Positions 5,743-12,981 of a stretch of 12,981 nucleotides of DNA are shown in pieces. This DNA is from CAILHX01 sp036561085. GTDB lineage: Bacteria > Pseudomonadota > Gammaproteobacteria > Burkholderiales > Methylophilaceae. The stretch lies in NCBI GenBank assembly GCA_036561085.1, contig DATBPY010000054.1:1-12981 (forward strand), in the 5' to 3' direction. How positions within the stretch are numbered: position 1 is the stretch's first letter; each line of letters begins with the position of its first letter. The notes under the pieces were generated by a model. The model had not been told where the DNA came from. It searched no databases and saw only the letters and a list, made by a program, of their open reading frames with translations. The position numbers and the translations under genes were made by a program.

Positions 5743-6758
5743 ACCTTATGCCCGAATACCCGAGGTTGCGTTTTCGCATCTATCAGCGGCACGCAGATGT
5801 TCATTAATATCACCGCGAAAGCGACACCGTCGGGATAACCCCCGTAGGTTCGTATCAACCAGGTCAGCACCGCGATGCCGGCGGCGAATATAAGCTTGCC
5901 GTTGGGCGTGGTCGGACCGCTCACCGGATCGGTGGCGATAAAGAACGCGCATAACATGCTGGCCCCAGCGAACAGGTGCAACATGGGTGAGGCGAAATGG
6001 GCAGGGTTGACGAAGTGGAATACCCCAGCCATCAACGCCAGCGTACCCAAGAATGCAGTAGGAATATGCCAGCTAATGATCTTTTGCTGCACCAGATACA
6101 AACCGCCCAGCAGATATGCGCCCGCCACCACTTCGCCGCCCTTTCCTGCCCAATGACCGAAAAACGGCGCTTGCCATATCTGCTGCATACTGTGATTCAT
6201 GGTCAGTTGGGTCTTCAGGTAATCCAGAGGCGTTGCGCTGCTCATGGCATCCATGCCCACATTGCCCGGTAAAGTACGGCTGAAGATATATTGCCATTGA
6301 TCCATGAACGATAGCTTTGCCGTCGTGATCTCCAACGGCGCAGGCCATAAAGTCATCACTGCCGGGAATGAGATCAGCAACACCGCATATCCGATCATGG
6401 CGGGATTGAACGGGTTCTGCCCTAGCCCCCCATATAGATGCTTGGCGATCACGATGGCGAATATCATGCCCACCACGATCAACCACCACGGAGCCAGCGG
6501 CGGTAATGCCAATGCCAGCAGCCACGCCGTGACCAAAGCACTGCCATCCAGCAGGAAAGGCATCACCGGGCGCTTGCGTATCTGTAGCACAGAGCCTTCT
6601 GCCAGCAACGCCACCACGCTACCGATGATGAGATTGACCAGTATCCCTGAGCCGAACGCCCACACATAGGCAATGATGCCAGGCACCAGCGCGAACAACA
6701 CTTTCAACATGACGATGCTGACGCTGCTGTTACTGGTAAAGAATGGTGAATATTTCAT
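5739..6758 (-). CDS. rnfD: Rnf complex subunit RnfD (flavinylated membrane subunit)
   Basis: 339-residue integral membrane protein of the NqrB/RnfD family, with about nine or ten hydrophobic segments. Diagnostic stretches are GGLGQNPFNPAMIGY (110-124), DAMSSATPLDYL (170-181) and ATDPVSGPTTPNGKL near the C-terminus, followed by IRTYGGYPDGVAFAVILMN. Thr176 in SSATP is the expected covalent FMN acceptor; the family more often has SGAT. It works with RnfG in electron transfer coupled to ion movement. It starts 5 bp after rnfC and overlaps rnfG with ATGA. Gene order and sequence leave little doubt. Confidence 0.97.
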   Translation of the reverse strand: MKYSPFFTSNSSVSIVMLKVLFALVPGIIAYVWAFGSGILVNLIIGSVVALLAEGSVLQIRKRPVMPFLLDGSALVTAWLLALALPPLAPWWLIVVGMIFAIVIAKHLYGGLGQNPFNPAMIGYAVLLISFPAVMTLWPAPLEITTAKLSFMDQWQYIFSRTLPGNVGMDAMSSATPLDYLKTQLTMNHSMQQIWQAPFFGHWAGKGGEVVAGAYLLGGLYLVQQKIISWHIPTAFLGTLALMAGVFHFVNPAHFASPMLHLFAGASMLCAFFIATDPVSGPTTPNGKLIFAAGIAVLTWLIRTYGGYPDGVAFAVILMNICVPLIDAKTQPRVFGHKV

Positions 6759-6763
6759 TGTTT

Positions 6764-8389
6764 TTATGTCTCAGTTGTCTGCGTAGTACTTTGTGCATCG
6801 CCGCGCAGCGCATCGATTTCGGCGATCTCGGCCTGCACCGCAGGCGATAGATTGTCCGTATTCTTAGGCACTACTGCCTCTTTCTGCTCTTTTGCACGCT
6901 CCATCGCGGCCTGGATCGCAGCCTGCTTTTCGGCGTCGCCGCCGGTTTCGGTCTTGGCGGTACGCAACGCATTCCGCTGCGCGCGCTCCTGTTTTTCGCG
7001 CTCTATACGGGCCAAGCGGTTGTCGTTACGTATACGTGCCTGATCGGCAGCCGTCTGCGCACGCTCCTGGGCGATGCTCTCGCTCTTGGCGTAACGGTAA
7101 TACTGCACCAACGGAATATGACTGGGGCATACATAAGTGCAGCAACCGCATTCGATACAATCCATCAGATTGTAATCCAGCGCTTTTTCTAGATTGTTGC
7201 TCTTGGAGAACCAGTACAGGTCCTGCGGTTGCAACGACACCGGGCAAACATCCGCGCATGCGGCGCAACGAATGCAGGGCATCTCCATCGCCGGCGGCGG
7301 GAACAAGCCGGGGGTGGAAGCGATCACGCAATTCATGGCCTTGGTCATGGGCACGGCGCTCGAAGGCAGCGCGAAACCCATCATCGGGCCGCCCATGATG
7401 TAGCCGTCGGTATCCGGCAAATCGCCACCCGCAGCTTTTAATAAATCGTCAACACTGGTACCGAGCAGCGCTTCATAATTACCGGGGCGTGCCACATTGC
7501 CGGTAATGGTGACGATGCGCGAGACCGCAGTTTCCCCATGCGCAAAGAATCGATAGATGGATTGCGCCGTCGCTACGTTAAAGCACTGGATGCCGATGTC
7601 GGTGGAACGCCCATGCGCCGGCACTTCCTTGCCCGTCAACAAGCGTATCAATTGCCGCGCATCTCCACTCGGATACAGCGTGGGTACGATACCTACTTCA
7701 GCGACGAAACCGGCACGAGTGCAAGCTTCCCGCATCGCAGCTGCCGCTTCTGGCTTGTTATCTTCAATGCCGATAAAGCATTCCACCGTACCTAGCAAAG
7801 ATTGCACGATCTGCGCGCCCAGTACGATCTCATCCGCACGCTCGCGCATCAACAGGTCGTCGCAAGTGATGAACGGCTCGCACTCCGCACCATTCAATAC
7901 CAGCGTCACTACCGGATGCGAGCTTTTGGGGCTGAGCTTGAGATGGGTGGGGAAAGTCGCACCGCCCAGACCCACGATGCCGGATTGGCGCAAACGCCGC
8001 AGCAACTCTGCTCTATCCATCGTGCGGTAATCCACCGCATCATGCGTGATCCAACGCTCTTCACCGTCCGGCTTGAGGGTGATGCACATATCCGGCAAGC
8101 CGGACGGATGCGGGATCACTTGCTCATCTATAGCCACGATAGTGCCTGAAGTCGGCGCGTGTACCGCTGCCGAAACAGTACCGTTGGCTTCGGCCAGCAA
8201 TTGCCCTTTGAGGACATTGTCGCCCGCCTGCACCAGCACTTTGGGCATATTGCCTATGTGTTGGCGCAATGGCAGAACCAGGCGCTCAGGCACGGGAACT
8301 AGCTGGATCGGCGTATTGGTCGATTCCAGTTTGTGCTCGGGCGGATGCACGCCGCCGTTGCCATTAAATATTTTTGCGATGATGTTCAT
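6764..8389 (-). CDS. rnfC: Rnf complex subunit RnfC (NADH-binding, FMN, two 4Fe-4S)
   Basis: 541 residues, the peripheral cytoplasmic subunit that accepts electrons from NADH. The N-terminus is a lipoyl-like RnfC barrel sandwich (GGVHPPEHK, then APTSGTIVAI). The NADH/FMN Rossmann part has GIVGLGGATFPTHLK (137-151) and LNGAECEPFITCDD (165-178), then an SLBB-type segment. Two ferredoxin motifs follow: Cys372/375/378/382 (CIRCAACADVCP) and Cys411/414/417/421 (CIECGCCTYVCP). The C-terminal tail (about 435-541) is highly charged, Gln/Arg/Ala-rich and probably coiled coil; it is much shorter than the long repetitive tail of many gammaproteobacterial RnfC proteins. The start overlaps rnfB by 4 bp (ATGA). 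Confidence 0.97.
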   Translation of the reverse strand: MNIIAKIFNGNGGVHPPEHKLESTNTPIQLVPVPERLVLPLRQHIGNMPKVLVQAGDNVLKGQLLAEANGTVSAAVHAPTSGTIVAIDEQVIPHPSGLPDMCITLKPDGEERWITHDAVDYRTMDRAELLRRLRQSGIVGLGGATFPTHLKLSPKSSHPVVTLVLNGAECEPFITCDDLLMRERADEIVLGAQIVQSLLGTVECFIGIEDNKPEAAAAMREACTRAGFVAEVGIVPTLYPSGDARQLIRLLTGKEVPAHGRSTDIGIQCFNVATAQSIYRFFAHGETAVSRIVTITGNVARPGNYEALLGTSVDDLLKAAGGDLPDTDGYIMGGPMMGFALPSSAVPMTKAMNCVIASTPGLFPPPAMEMPCIRCAACADVCPVSLQPQDLYWFSKSNNLEKALDYNLMDCIECGCCTYVCPSHIPLVQYYRYAKSESIAQERAQTAADQARIRNDNRLARIEREKQERAQRNALRTAKTETGGDAEKQAAIQAAMERAKEQKEAVVPKNTDNLSPAVQAEIAEIDALRGDAQSTTQTTET

Positions 8390-8967
8390 GCGGTTGCTTC
8401 TGCTTTTATCCCAGGCTTTAATTCGTTCTTTATTTCAAATACCGGATAACGCCATTTCCAGTTGCCGATGTCTTCCGGTAGCGGAACCATGCTGATGCAA
8501 TCTACCGGGCACGGTGCCAGGCAAAGCTCGCAACCCGTACATTCGGCGGCAATGATGGTGTGCATCTGCTTGGCCGCGCCGAGAATGGCATCCACCGGGC
8601 AAGCCTGTATGCACAAAGTGCAGCCAATGCAGGTCTGCTCATCGATAAAGGCAACGGATTTAGGCTTGGGCTGGCCATGCTCGCCATTCAGCGGCTTGGG
8701 CTCCACCCCCAGCAGGTCGGCCAGCAACTTGATGCCTGGTTCACCGCCCGGCGGACATTGATTGATGTCGGCCTCGCCATTGGCAATGGCTCTGGCATAA
8801 GGCTTGCAACCCGGATAACCGCACTGACCGCATTGCGTCTGCGGCAGGATGGCGTCTATCTTTTCCACCAGCGGATCGCCTTCCACCTTGAACTTGAGCG
8901 AGGAATATCCAAGCGCTACACCTAAAGCTAGCCCTAGCCCCACCATTACCAGAATCGCGGTCAGCAT
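8386..8967 (-). CDS. rnfB: Rnf complex subunit RnfB (ferredoxin-like)
   Basis: 193 residues with one N-terminal membrane anchor (2-22). A 4Fe-4S domain of the Fe-S/RnfB type follows: Cys46-x2-Cys49-x4-Cys54-x16-Cys71 (TQCGQCGYPGCKPYA). Two ferredoxin clusters come next: Cys113/116/119/123 (CIGCTLCIQACP) and Cys143/146/149/153 (CTGCELCLAPCP). A further Cys157 lies just after the last motif. It faces the cytoplasm and links RnfC to the membrane core and to ferredoxin or other acceptors. The ATG is 4 bp after the rnfA stop, and the 3' end overlaps rnfC. The length is normal for the proteobacterial form. Confidence 0.97.
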   Translation of the reverse strand: MLTAILVMVGLGLALGVALGYSSLKFKVEGDPLVEKIDAILPQTQCGQCGYPGCKPYARAIANGEADINQCPPGGEPGIKLLADLLGVEPKPLNGEHGQPKPKSVAFIDEQTCIGCTLCIQACPVDAILGAAKQMHTIIAAECTGCELCLAPCPVDCISMVPLPEDIGNWKWRYPVFEIKNELKPGIKAEATA

Positions 8968-8971
8968 GATG

Positions 8972-9553
8972 TTAGCCTTTTACCAACCCGGCGAATCCCA
9001 TAAACGCAAGGCTCATCAACCCGGCAGTGACCATCGCGATCGCGCCGCCGCGGAACGGCAAAGGGATATCGGCAGCTTCCATACGCTCGCGCATTGATGC
9101 GAACAGGATCAGCACCATGGAAAATCCCATCGCGCCGCCGAAGCCGAACAATAGAGAATCAGCAAAATTATGCTTGGCCTGAACGTTCAACAATGGAATA
9201 CCGAGCACCGCGCAGTTGGTAGTGATCAGCGGCAGGTAGATACCCAATACCTGATACAGCACCGGGCTGGTCTTCTCCACCACGATTTCCGTAAACTGCA
9301 CCACCCCGGCGATCACCACGATGAACGACAAAGTACGCAGGTAGAACAGATCCGGCCCCAGCAAATATTGATTGATCAGGTAACTGGTACCGGAGCCTAT
9401 GGTGAGCACGAATGCAGTCGCCAAGCCCATGGCGATCGAGGCTTCCAGTTTTTTGGAAACGCCCATGAACGGGCACAAGCCCAGGATTTTGACCAGCACG
9501 ATGTTATTGACGAATACCGTGCCAAGCAGAATAAGAATATAACTTGAGAACAT
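8972..9553 (-). CDS. rnfA: Rnf complex subunit RnfA (RsxA)
   Basis: 193-residue, six-segment membrane protein, homologous to RnfE in inverted topology. Conserved sites are VKILGLCPFMGVSKK (Cys27) and LPLITTNCAVLGIPL (Cys114), which supply cysteines to the intramembrane iron centre, plus LILFASMRERME. It is the first gene of the operon, with an AGGG ribosome-site core about 12 bp upstream of the ATG at 9551-9553. The presence of all six subunits with intact cofactor residues indicates a functional complex. Whether it serves ferredoxin reduction or SoxR reduction cannot be decided here, as neither nif nor soxR genes are visible. Confidence 0.97.
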   Translation of the reverse strand: MFSSYILILLGTVFVNNIVLVKILGLCPFMGVSKKLEASIAMGLATAFVLTIGSGTSYLINQYLLGPDLFYLRTLSFIVVIAGVVQFTEIVVEKTSPVLYQVLGIYLPLITTNCAVLGIPLLNVQAKHNFADSLLFGFGGAMGFSMVLILFASMRERMEAADIPLPFRGGAIAMVTAGLMSLAFMGFAGLVKG

Positions 9554-9726
9554 GCTATGTAAGCCCTGAATAATGTTGAATTATCGCCTTCACCCGGCCT
9601 TCGTGCAACTTTGAGCGGCAATATAACACTGACTCTATAAAACCAAAAAGAATAAATACTTCTAGAATATAAGCATTTATTTTATAAAGACCGCACCAGA
9701 GAAATATGCGGGAACTCAAGCCAGCT
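9554..9726. promoter_or_regulatory. Intergenic region holding the rnf operon promoter
   Basis: 173 bp between rnfA and the polyphosphate phosphotransferase gene, very A+T-rich at 9620-9690. A possible minus-strand promoter has -10 TATATT (plus-strand 9620-9625), 17 bp from a poor -35 TTTTGG (9643-9648). It would leave a leader of about 60 bases. An imperfect A+T-only inverted repeat around 9655-9678 is too weak to call a terminator. No convincing regulator site is seen. Confidence 0.35.
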
Positions 9727-11241
9727 CTAATCTTTGAGTAACTTGGTGGTGGAACCGGCAGTGATATGCTTCAACTTATTCTCGATCTGATCGCACAGGG
9801 TTTTCAATATTTTGATGCGGGCAAAATTCTTGTCGTTGGCTTCAACCAATATCCAAGGTGCGATCTCGGTGCTGGTACGGTCTACCATATCGCATACCGC
9901 ATGTTCGTATTGCTTCCATTTTTTGCGGTTACGCCAGTCGTCATCGGTGATCTTGAAATTTTTGAAACCGGTTTGCTCTCTGTCTTCAAAACGCCTTAAT
10001 TGCTCGTCCTTGGTAATAGCCAGCCAGAACTTGACCACCATAATGTCATGCCTGACCAGTTGCGCTTCAAAGTCATTGATTTCGCCGTAGGCGCGCATCC
10101 AGTCAGAATCGGAAATGAACTTTTCTACACGCTCCACCAGTACGCGCCCGTACCAGGAACGGTCGAAAATAGTGACACGGCCGCGGCGCGGAATGTGCCG
10201 CCAGAACCGCCATAAATAAGATTGCGCACGCTCTTCCTCTGTAGGTGCCGCGATCGGCACCACCTGATACTGTCTAGCATCCAGCGCCCCGGTCACACGC
10301 CTGATGCTACCGCCTTTGCCTGCCGCATCATTGCCTTCGAACACCACGACCACGGTGATATTTTTGAATTTTGGATCGCGAGTCAGAGAATTCAATCGAC
10401 CTTGATATTTTTCCAATTCGAATTTGAACTCATGCTTATCCAGAACCCGCGTCATATCCAGCGTTTTGAGAATATCCAGATTGTCTATCGGCGGCAACAA
10501 AAGTCCGGCGGTGGCCTGAGGGGGGGCTTTCTGCTCCAATCGCGCGGTGATTGATTTAAGTATCATCTTGCCTATCGTCAGGCTGCGATAGCAAGGGTCC
10601 TCTCCCTCCACAATCAACCAGGGAGCTTCTGCAGTACTGGTATGGCGGATGACTTTCTCATGCACGGACTGGAATTTATCGTATGCCTTGAAATGCTTCC
10701 AATCACGTTCTGTCACGCGCCAACGGGTGAGAGGATTATTCTCCAACGCCTTGAGCCGTTTTTTCTGTTTTTCCTTGGAAAGATGCAGCCAGAATTTTAT
10801 GATCAACGCACCGTCATCGACGAGCATCTTTTCCAGACGCTTCGCACGTTCCAGGCTTTGTTCCAGATCAGCAGTCTTAGTGACGTTGAATACTTTATTA
10901 AGTATAGGCCAGGTATACCAGGAACCCAGAAACACCCCTACCCTACCCTTGGCCGGCAGCTCCCGCCAGAAGCGCCACATCATAGGCCGATCCATCTCTT
11001 CATCCGACGGGTCGCCCATGCCGTGCACTTGTACATAGCGCGGGTCCATCCACTCATTCAGCAGATTCACCGTCTCGCCGCGTCCAGCGCCATCCATGCC
11101 GCCCACCAGAATAATGACCTGGAACTTGGCCTGCCTGACGAGTTCTATTTGAGCCTTTAGCAATGCTTCGCGCAAAACCGGTACTTCTTTGTCGTAAACC
11201 GACTTTTTTATTTTATGGCCTAATTCGGCTGATTCAAACAT
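9727..11241 (-). CDS. pap: Polyphosphate:AMP phosphotransferase (tandem-domain PPK2)
   Basis: 504 residues from the ATG at 11239-11241, preceded by GGAGAGAG; the frame opens from a TTG five codons upstream that lies inside this ribosome site. Two PPK2 kinase domains are fused. The C-terminal one is intact: Walker A EGNDAAGKGGS (about 302-312), Walker B FDRSWYGR (359-366), and a lid region rich in Arg/Lys. The N-terminal one keeps the fold (GGMDGAGRGET at 47-57, RFWRELPAKGR) but has FLGSWYTW where FDRSWYGR is expected, so its Asp and Arg are lost and it is probably non-catalytic. This two-domain form is known to phosphorylate AMP to ADP from polyphosphate. It is a stand-alone gene between the rnf operon and ahpF; no ppk1 or ppx is nearby. 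Confidence 0.93.
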   Translation of the reverse strand: MFESAELGHKIKKSVYDKEVPVLREALLKAQIELVRQAKFQVIILVGGMDGAGRGETVNLLNEWMDPRYVQVHGMGDPSDEEMDRPMMWRFWRELPAKGRVGVFLGSWYTWPILNKVFNVTKTADLEQSLERAKRLEKMLVDDGALIIKFWLHLSKEKQKKRLKALENNPLTRWRVTERDWKHFKAYDKFQSVHEKVIRHTSTAEAPWLIVEGEDPCYRSLTIGKMILKSITARLEQKAPPQATAGLLLPPIDNLDILKTLDMTRVLDKHEFKFELEKYQGRLNSLTRDPKFKNITVVVVFEGNDAAGKGGSIRRVTGALDARQYQVVPIAAPTEEERAQSYLWRFWRHIPRRGRVTIFDRSWYGRVLVERVEKFISDSDWMRAYGEINDFEAQLVRHDIMVVKFWLAITKDEQLRRFEDREQTGFKNFKITDDDWRNRKKWKQYEHAVCDMVDRTSTEIAPWILVEANDKNFARIKILKTLCDQIENKLKHITAGSTTKLLKD

Positions 11242-11261
11242 ATGATCTCTCTCCAAAGAGC

Positions 11262-11289
11262 ATTCTAATCAATGTCTGCACATCTGCAA
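11262..11289 (-). promoter_or_regulatory. Possible sigma-70 promoter of the pap gene
   Basis: On the minus strand TTGCAG (plus 11284-11289) and TAGAAT (plus 11262-11267) are spaced by 16 bp. Transcription would start near 11255, giving a very short leader that still includes the GGAGAGAG site. Plausible but unproved. Confidence 0.35.
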
Positions 11290-11346
11290 GCCTATACTAC
11301 GCCAATCCAGCACGTAGTCTAGGAATGGGAAGCAACCGAATAATAC

Positions 11347-11388
11347 AAAAAAGACCTCAATATTCGCATTCGTCTGCGAATATTGAGG
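11347..11388 (-). terminator. Intrinsic terminator of ahpF
   Basis: Two perfect 14-bp arms (11355-11368 and 11375-11388, CCTCAATATTCGCA and its complement) enclose a 6-base loop. Read on the minus strand, the hairpin is followed within two bases by a TTTTTT run (plus 11347-11352). It lies 49 bp past the ahpF stop and isolates pap from ahpF transcription. Confidence 0.92.
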
Positions 11389-11437
11389 CCTATTGCGCAT
11401 GCTTTATATGAAACATGCCCCGGAGAATCGGGCTATC

Positions 11438-12979
11438 CTAATGACGGATCAGATGGTCGAATGCACCTAATGCCGCTTTAGCACCATCGCCCATGGCGAT
11501 AACGATCTGCTTGTAAGGCGTAGTCGTCACATCACCCGCGGCAAATATACCTGGGATGTTGGTGCCGCCATGATCATCCACCTCGATCTCGCCATATTTG
11601 CTCAGATTGACGGTGCCTTTGAGCCAATCGGTGTTGGGGAGCAACCCGATCTGCACGAACACAGCTGCCAATTCGATGTGGCGCGATTCACCGCTGGCCC
11701 GGTCAGTGTAATTCAGGCCGCTGACCTTGCCGTCTGCGCCAATGATCTCAGTCGTTTTCGCATGGCAAATGACTTCTACATTGGGCAGGCTGAACAACTT
11801 CTTCTGCAAGATCGCATCCGCTTTCAACTCGTCGTCAAACTGCAACAAAGTAACATGTTCAACGATACCTGCGAGGTCGATCGCGGCTTCTACGCCCGAA
11901 TTACCGCCGCCGACCACGGCAACCTTCTTGCCTTTGAACAACGGGCCATCGCAGTGCGGACAGTAAGCCACGCCTTTGCCGCGAAATTCTTTTTCGCCGG
12001 GGACATTCAATTCCTTCCAGCGCGCACCGGTGGCAACGATGACAGATTTGCTTTTCAATACACCGCCGTTTTGCAGACGTATCTCTAACAAATCGCCAGG
12101 GATGATCTTTTCTGCATGCTGCAGATTCATCACATCCACTTCATAGCTTTTGACGTGTTCTTCCAGCGCAGCGACGAGTTTCGGACCATCGGTCTCTTTT
12201 ACCGAAATGAAATTTTCGATTGCAAGCGTATCCATCACCTGACCGCCGAATCGTTCTGCCACGATGCCGGTACGAATGCCTTTACGTGCCGAATAGATAG
12301 CTGCAGAAGAACCTGCCGGACCGCCGCCGATGACTAATACATCGAACGGTTCTTTAGCACTGATCTCTTCTGCTACACGCTCCACACCGCTAGTATCGAT
12401 GCGGGCGAGTATCTGTTCCAATTCCATGCGACCATTCTCGAAAGGCTCACCGTTAAGGAAAGCGCTAGGCACGGCCATGATCTGACGCGTATCGACCTCT
12501 TGTTGATAGATGCCGCCATCGATCATGGTATGGGTGATACCGGGATTCAATACGGCCATGAGGTTCAACGCTTGCACTACGTCCGGGCAGTTGTGGCAAG
12601 TAAGCGAGATATAAGTCTCGAAGTGAAATTCGCCTTTGAGATTGCGTATCTGGGCGATGATCTCGTCGCTGACCTTGGGTGGATAGCCGCCTGTTTGCAA
12701 TAAAGCAAGGATCAACGAAGTGAATTCGTGACCCATGGGGATACCCGCAAACACCACGCGTGGCTCTTCGCCAACACGTGCTACGCCGAACGAAGGGCGA
12801 CGCGCATTGGTGCCGTCTTCGCGCAAAGTCACTTTATCCGACAATGGGACGATATCTTGCAGAAACTCGCGCATCTCGGCCGCAGCCGCACTGTCGTCCA
12901 AAGAAGCGACTAACTCAATCGGTTGTTGTACGCGCTCAAGATAGCTGCGTAATTGTTCTTTGATATTTGCATCAAGCAT
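11438..12979 (-). CDS. ahpF: Alkyl hydroperoxide reductase subunit F (peroxiredoxin reductase)
   Basis: 513 residues, near the usual 520 of AhpF and about 200 longer than plain thioredoxin reductase. The N-terminal tandem thioredoxin-like domain carries the redox pair CHNC (Cys128/Cys131). The flavoprotein part has the FAD motif VIGGGPAGSSAA (216-227), the pyridine-nucleotide motif VVGGGNSGVEAA (355-366), the active-site pair CPHC (Cys340/Cys343) and the C-terminal FAD motif GIFAAGDVTT. It takes electrons from NADH and reduces the peroxiredoxin AhpC, which removes peroxides in the cytoplasm. The whole gene is present, with its ATG two bases inside the right edge, so its promoter, ribosome site and any upstream ahpC are outside the window. 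It ends at a strong terminator. Confidence 0.96.
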   Translation of the reverse strand: MLDANIKEQLRSYLERVQQPIELVASLDDSAAAAEMREFLQDIVPLSDKVTLREDGTNARRPSFGVARVGEEPRVVFAGIPMGHEFTSLILALLQTGGYPPKVSDEIIAQIRNLKGEFHFETYISLTCHNCPDVVQALNLMAVLNPGITHTMIDGGIYQQEVDTRQIMAVPSAFLNGEPFENGRMELEQILARIDTSGVERVAEEISAKEPFDVLVIGGGPAGSSAAIYSARKGIRTGIVAERFGGQVMDTLAIENFISVKETDGPKLVAALEEHVKSYEVDVMNLQHAEKIIPGDLLEIRLQNGGVLKSKSVIVATGARWKELNVPGEKEFRGKGVAYCPHCDGPLFKGKKVAVVGGGNSGVEAAIDLAGIVEHVTLLQFDDELKADAILQKKLFSLPNVEVICHAKTTEIIGADGKVSGLNYTDRASGESRHIELAAVFVQIGLLPNTDWLKGTVNLSKYGEIEVDDHGGTNIPGIFAAGDVTTTPYKQIVIAMGDGAKAALGAFDHLIRH

Positions 12980-12981
12980 TT

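Noticed and set aside
9655..9678. A+T-rich inverted repeat downstream of pap as a terminator
   Set aside because: Imperfect, almost no G+C in the stem and no clean T-run; too weak to call.
10642..11160. Long plus-strand frame of 172 residues opposite the PPK2 gene
   Set aside because: Antisense shadow of a conserved enzyme; the translated sequence shows no domain and has no ribosome site.
11242..11256. TTG start five codons upstream for the PPK2 gene
   Set aside because: The TTG lies within the GGAGAG ribosome site that serves the ATG at 11239-11241, and the family usually begins MFESAELG.
11417..11434. GCCCCG/CGGGC short hairpin just after ahpF
   Set aside because: Five pairs with a bulge and no T-run; the 14-bp hairpin at 11347-11388 is the clear terminator.

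Overview
The window looks like chromosomal DNA of a betaproteobacterium. The inference rests on the rnfABCDGE-nth gene order, the DUF1841 and FIST neighbours, the two-domain polyphosphate:AMP phosphotransferase and an intermediate base composition. A Nitrosomonadales/Gallionellales-type organism would fit, but I cannot place it more exactly from sequence alone. No rRNA, tRNA, insertion sequence, phage gene or CRISPR array was seen, and nothing marks the window as a mobile island.

Region 1 (1-1520, minus strand) is a compact operon read right to left. It encodes an ECF sigma factor, an overlapping zinc-finger anti-sigma factor, a secreted cysteine-rich precursor peptide of the HvfA/DUF2282 (bufferin-like) type, and the first 85 codons of its MNIO (DUF692) maturase, which runs off the left edge. 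Such pairs make post-translationally modified, cysteine-based metal-binding RiPPs. This precursor is unusual: after the usual signal peptide and NPFG...GY segment, it carries six short [D/E/T]GxC motifs, some followed by a second cysteine. Divergent from the operon (1689-2153, plus strand) is an exported EF-hand protein built from an internal duplication. The two share a 168-bp intergenic region with a perfect inverted repeat. A bidirectional terminator closes both this gene and the convergent operon.

Region 2 (2207-9553, minus strand) is one long, tightly packed transcription unit: rnfA, rnfB, rnfC, rnfD, rnfG, rnfE, nth, a FIST-domain protein and a DUF1841 protein. Gaps are at most 29 bp and four junctions overlap. 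The first six genes encode the complete membrane-bound Rnf/Rsx complex, which couples ion flow to electron transfer between NADH and ferredoxin or a similar low-potential acceptor. nth encodes the 4Fe-4S base-excision enzyme endonuclease III. The last two genes have no firmly assigned function.

Region 3 (9727-12979, minus strand) holds two stand-alone genes. One is a tandem PPK2-type polyphosphate:AMP phosphotransferase, whose N-terminal half has lost catalytic motifs. The other is a complete ahpF (peroxiredoxin reductase) followed by a strong intrinsic terminator. Redox and metal stress is a common thread, but only the sigma/anti-sigma/precursor/maturase set and the rnf unit are supported as functional units by gene arrangement.
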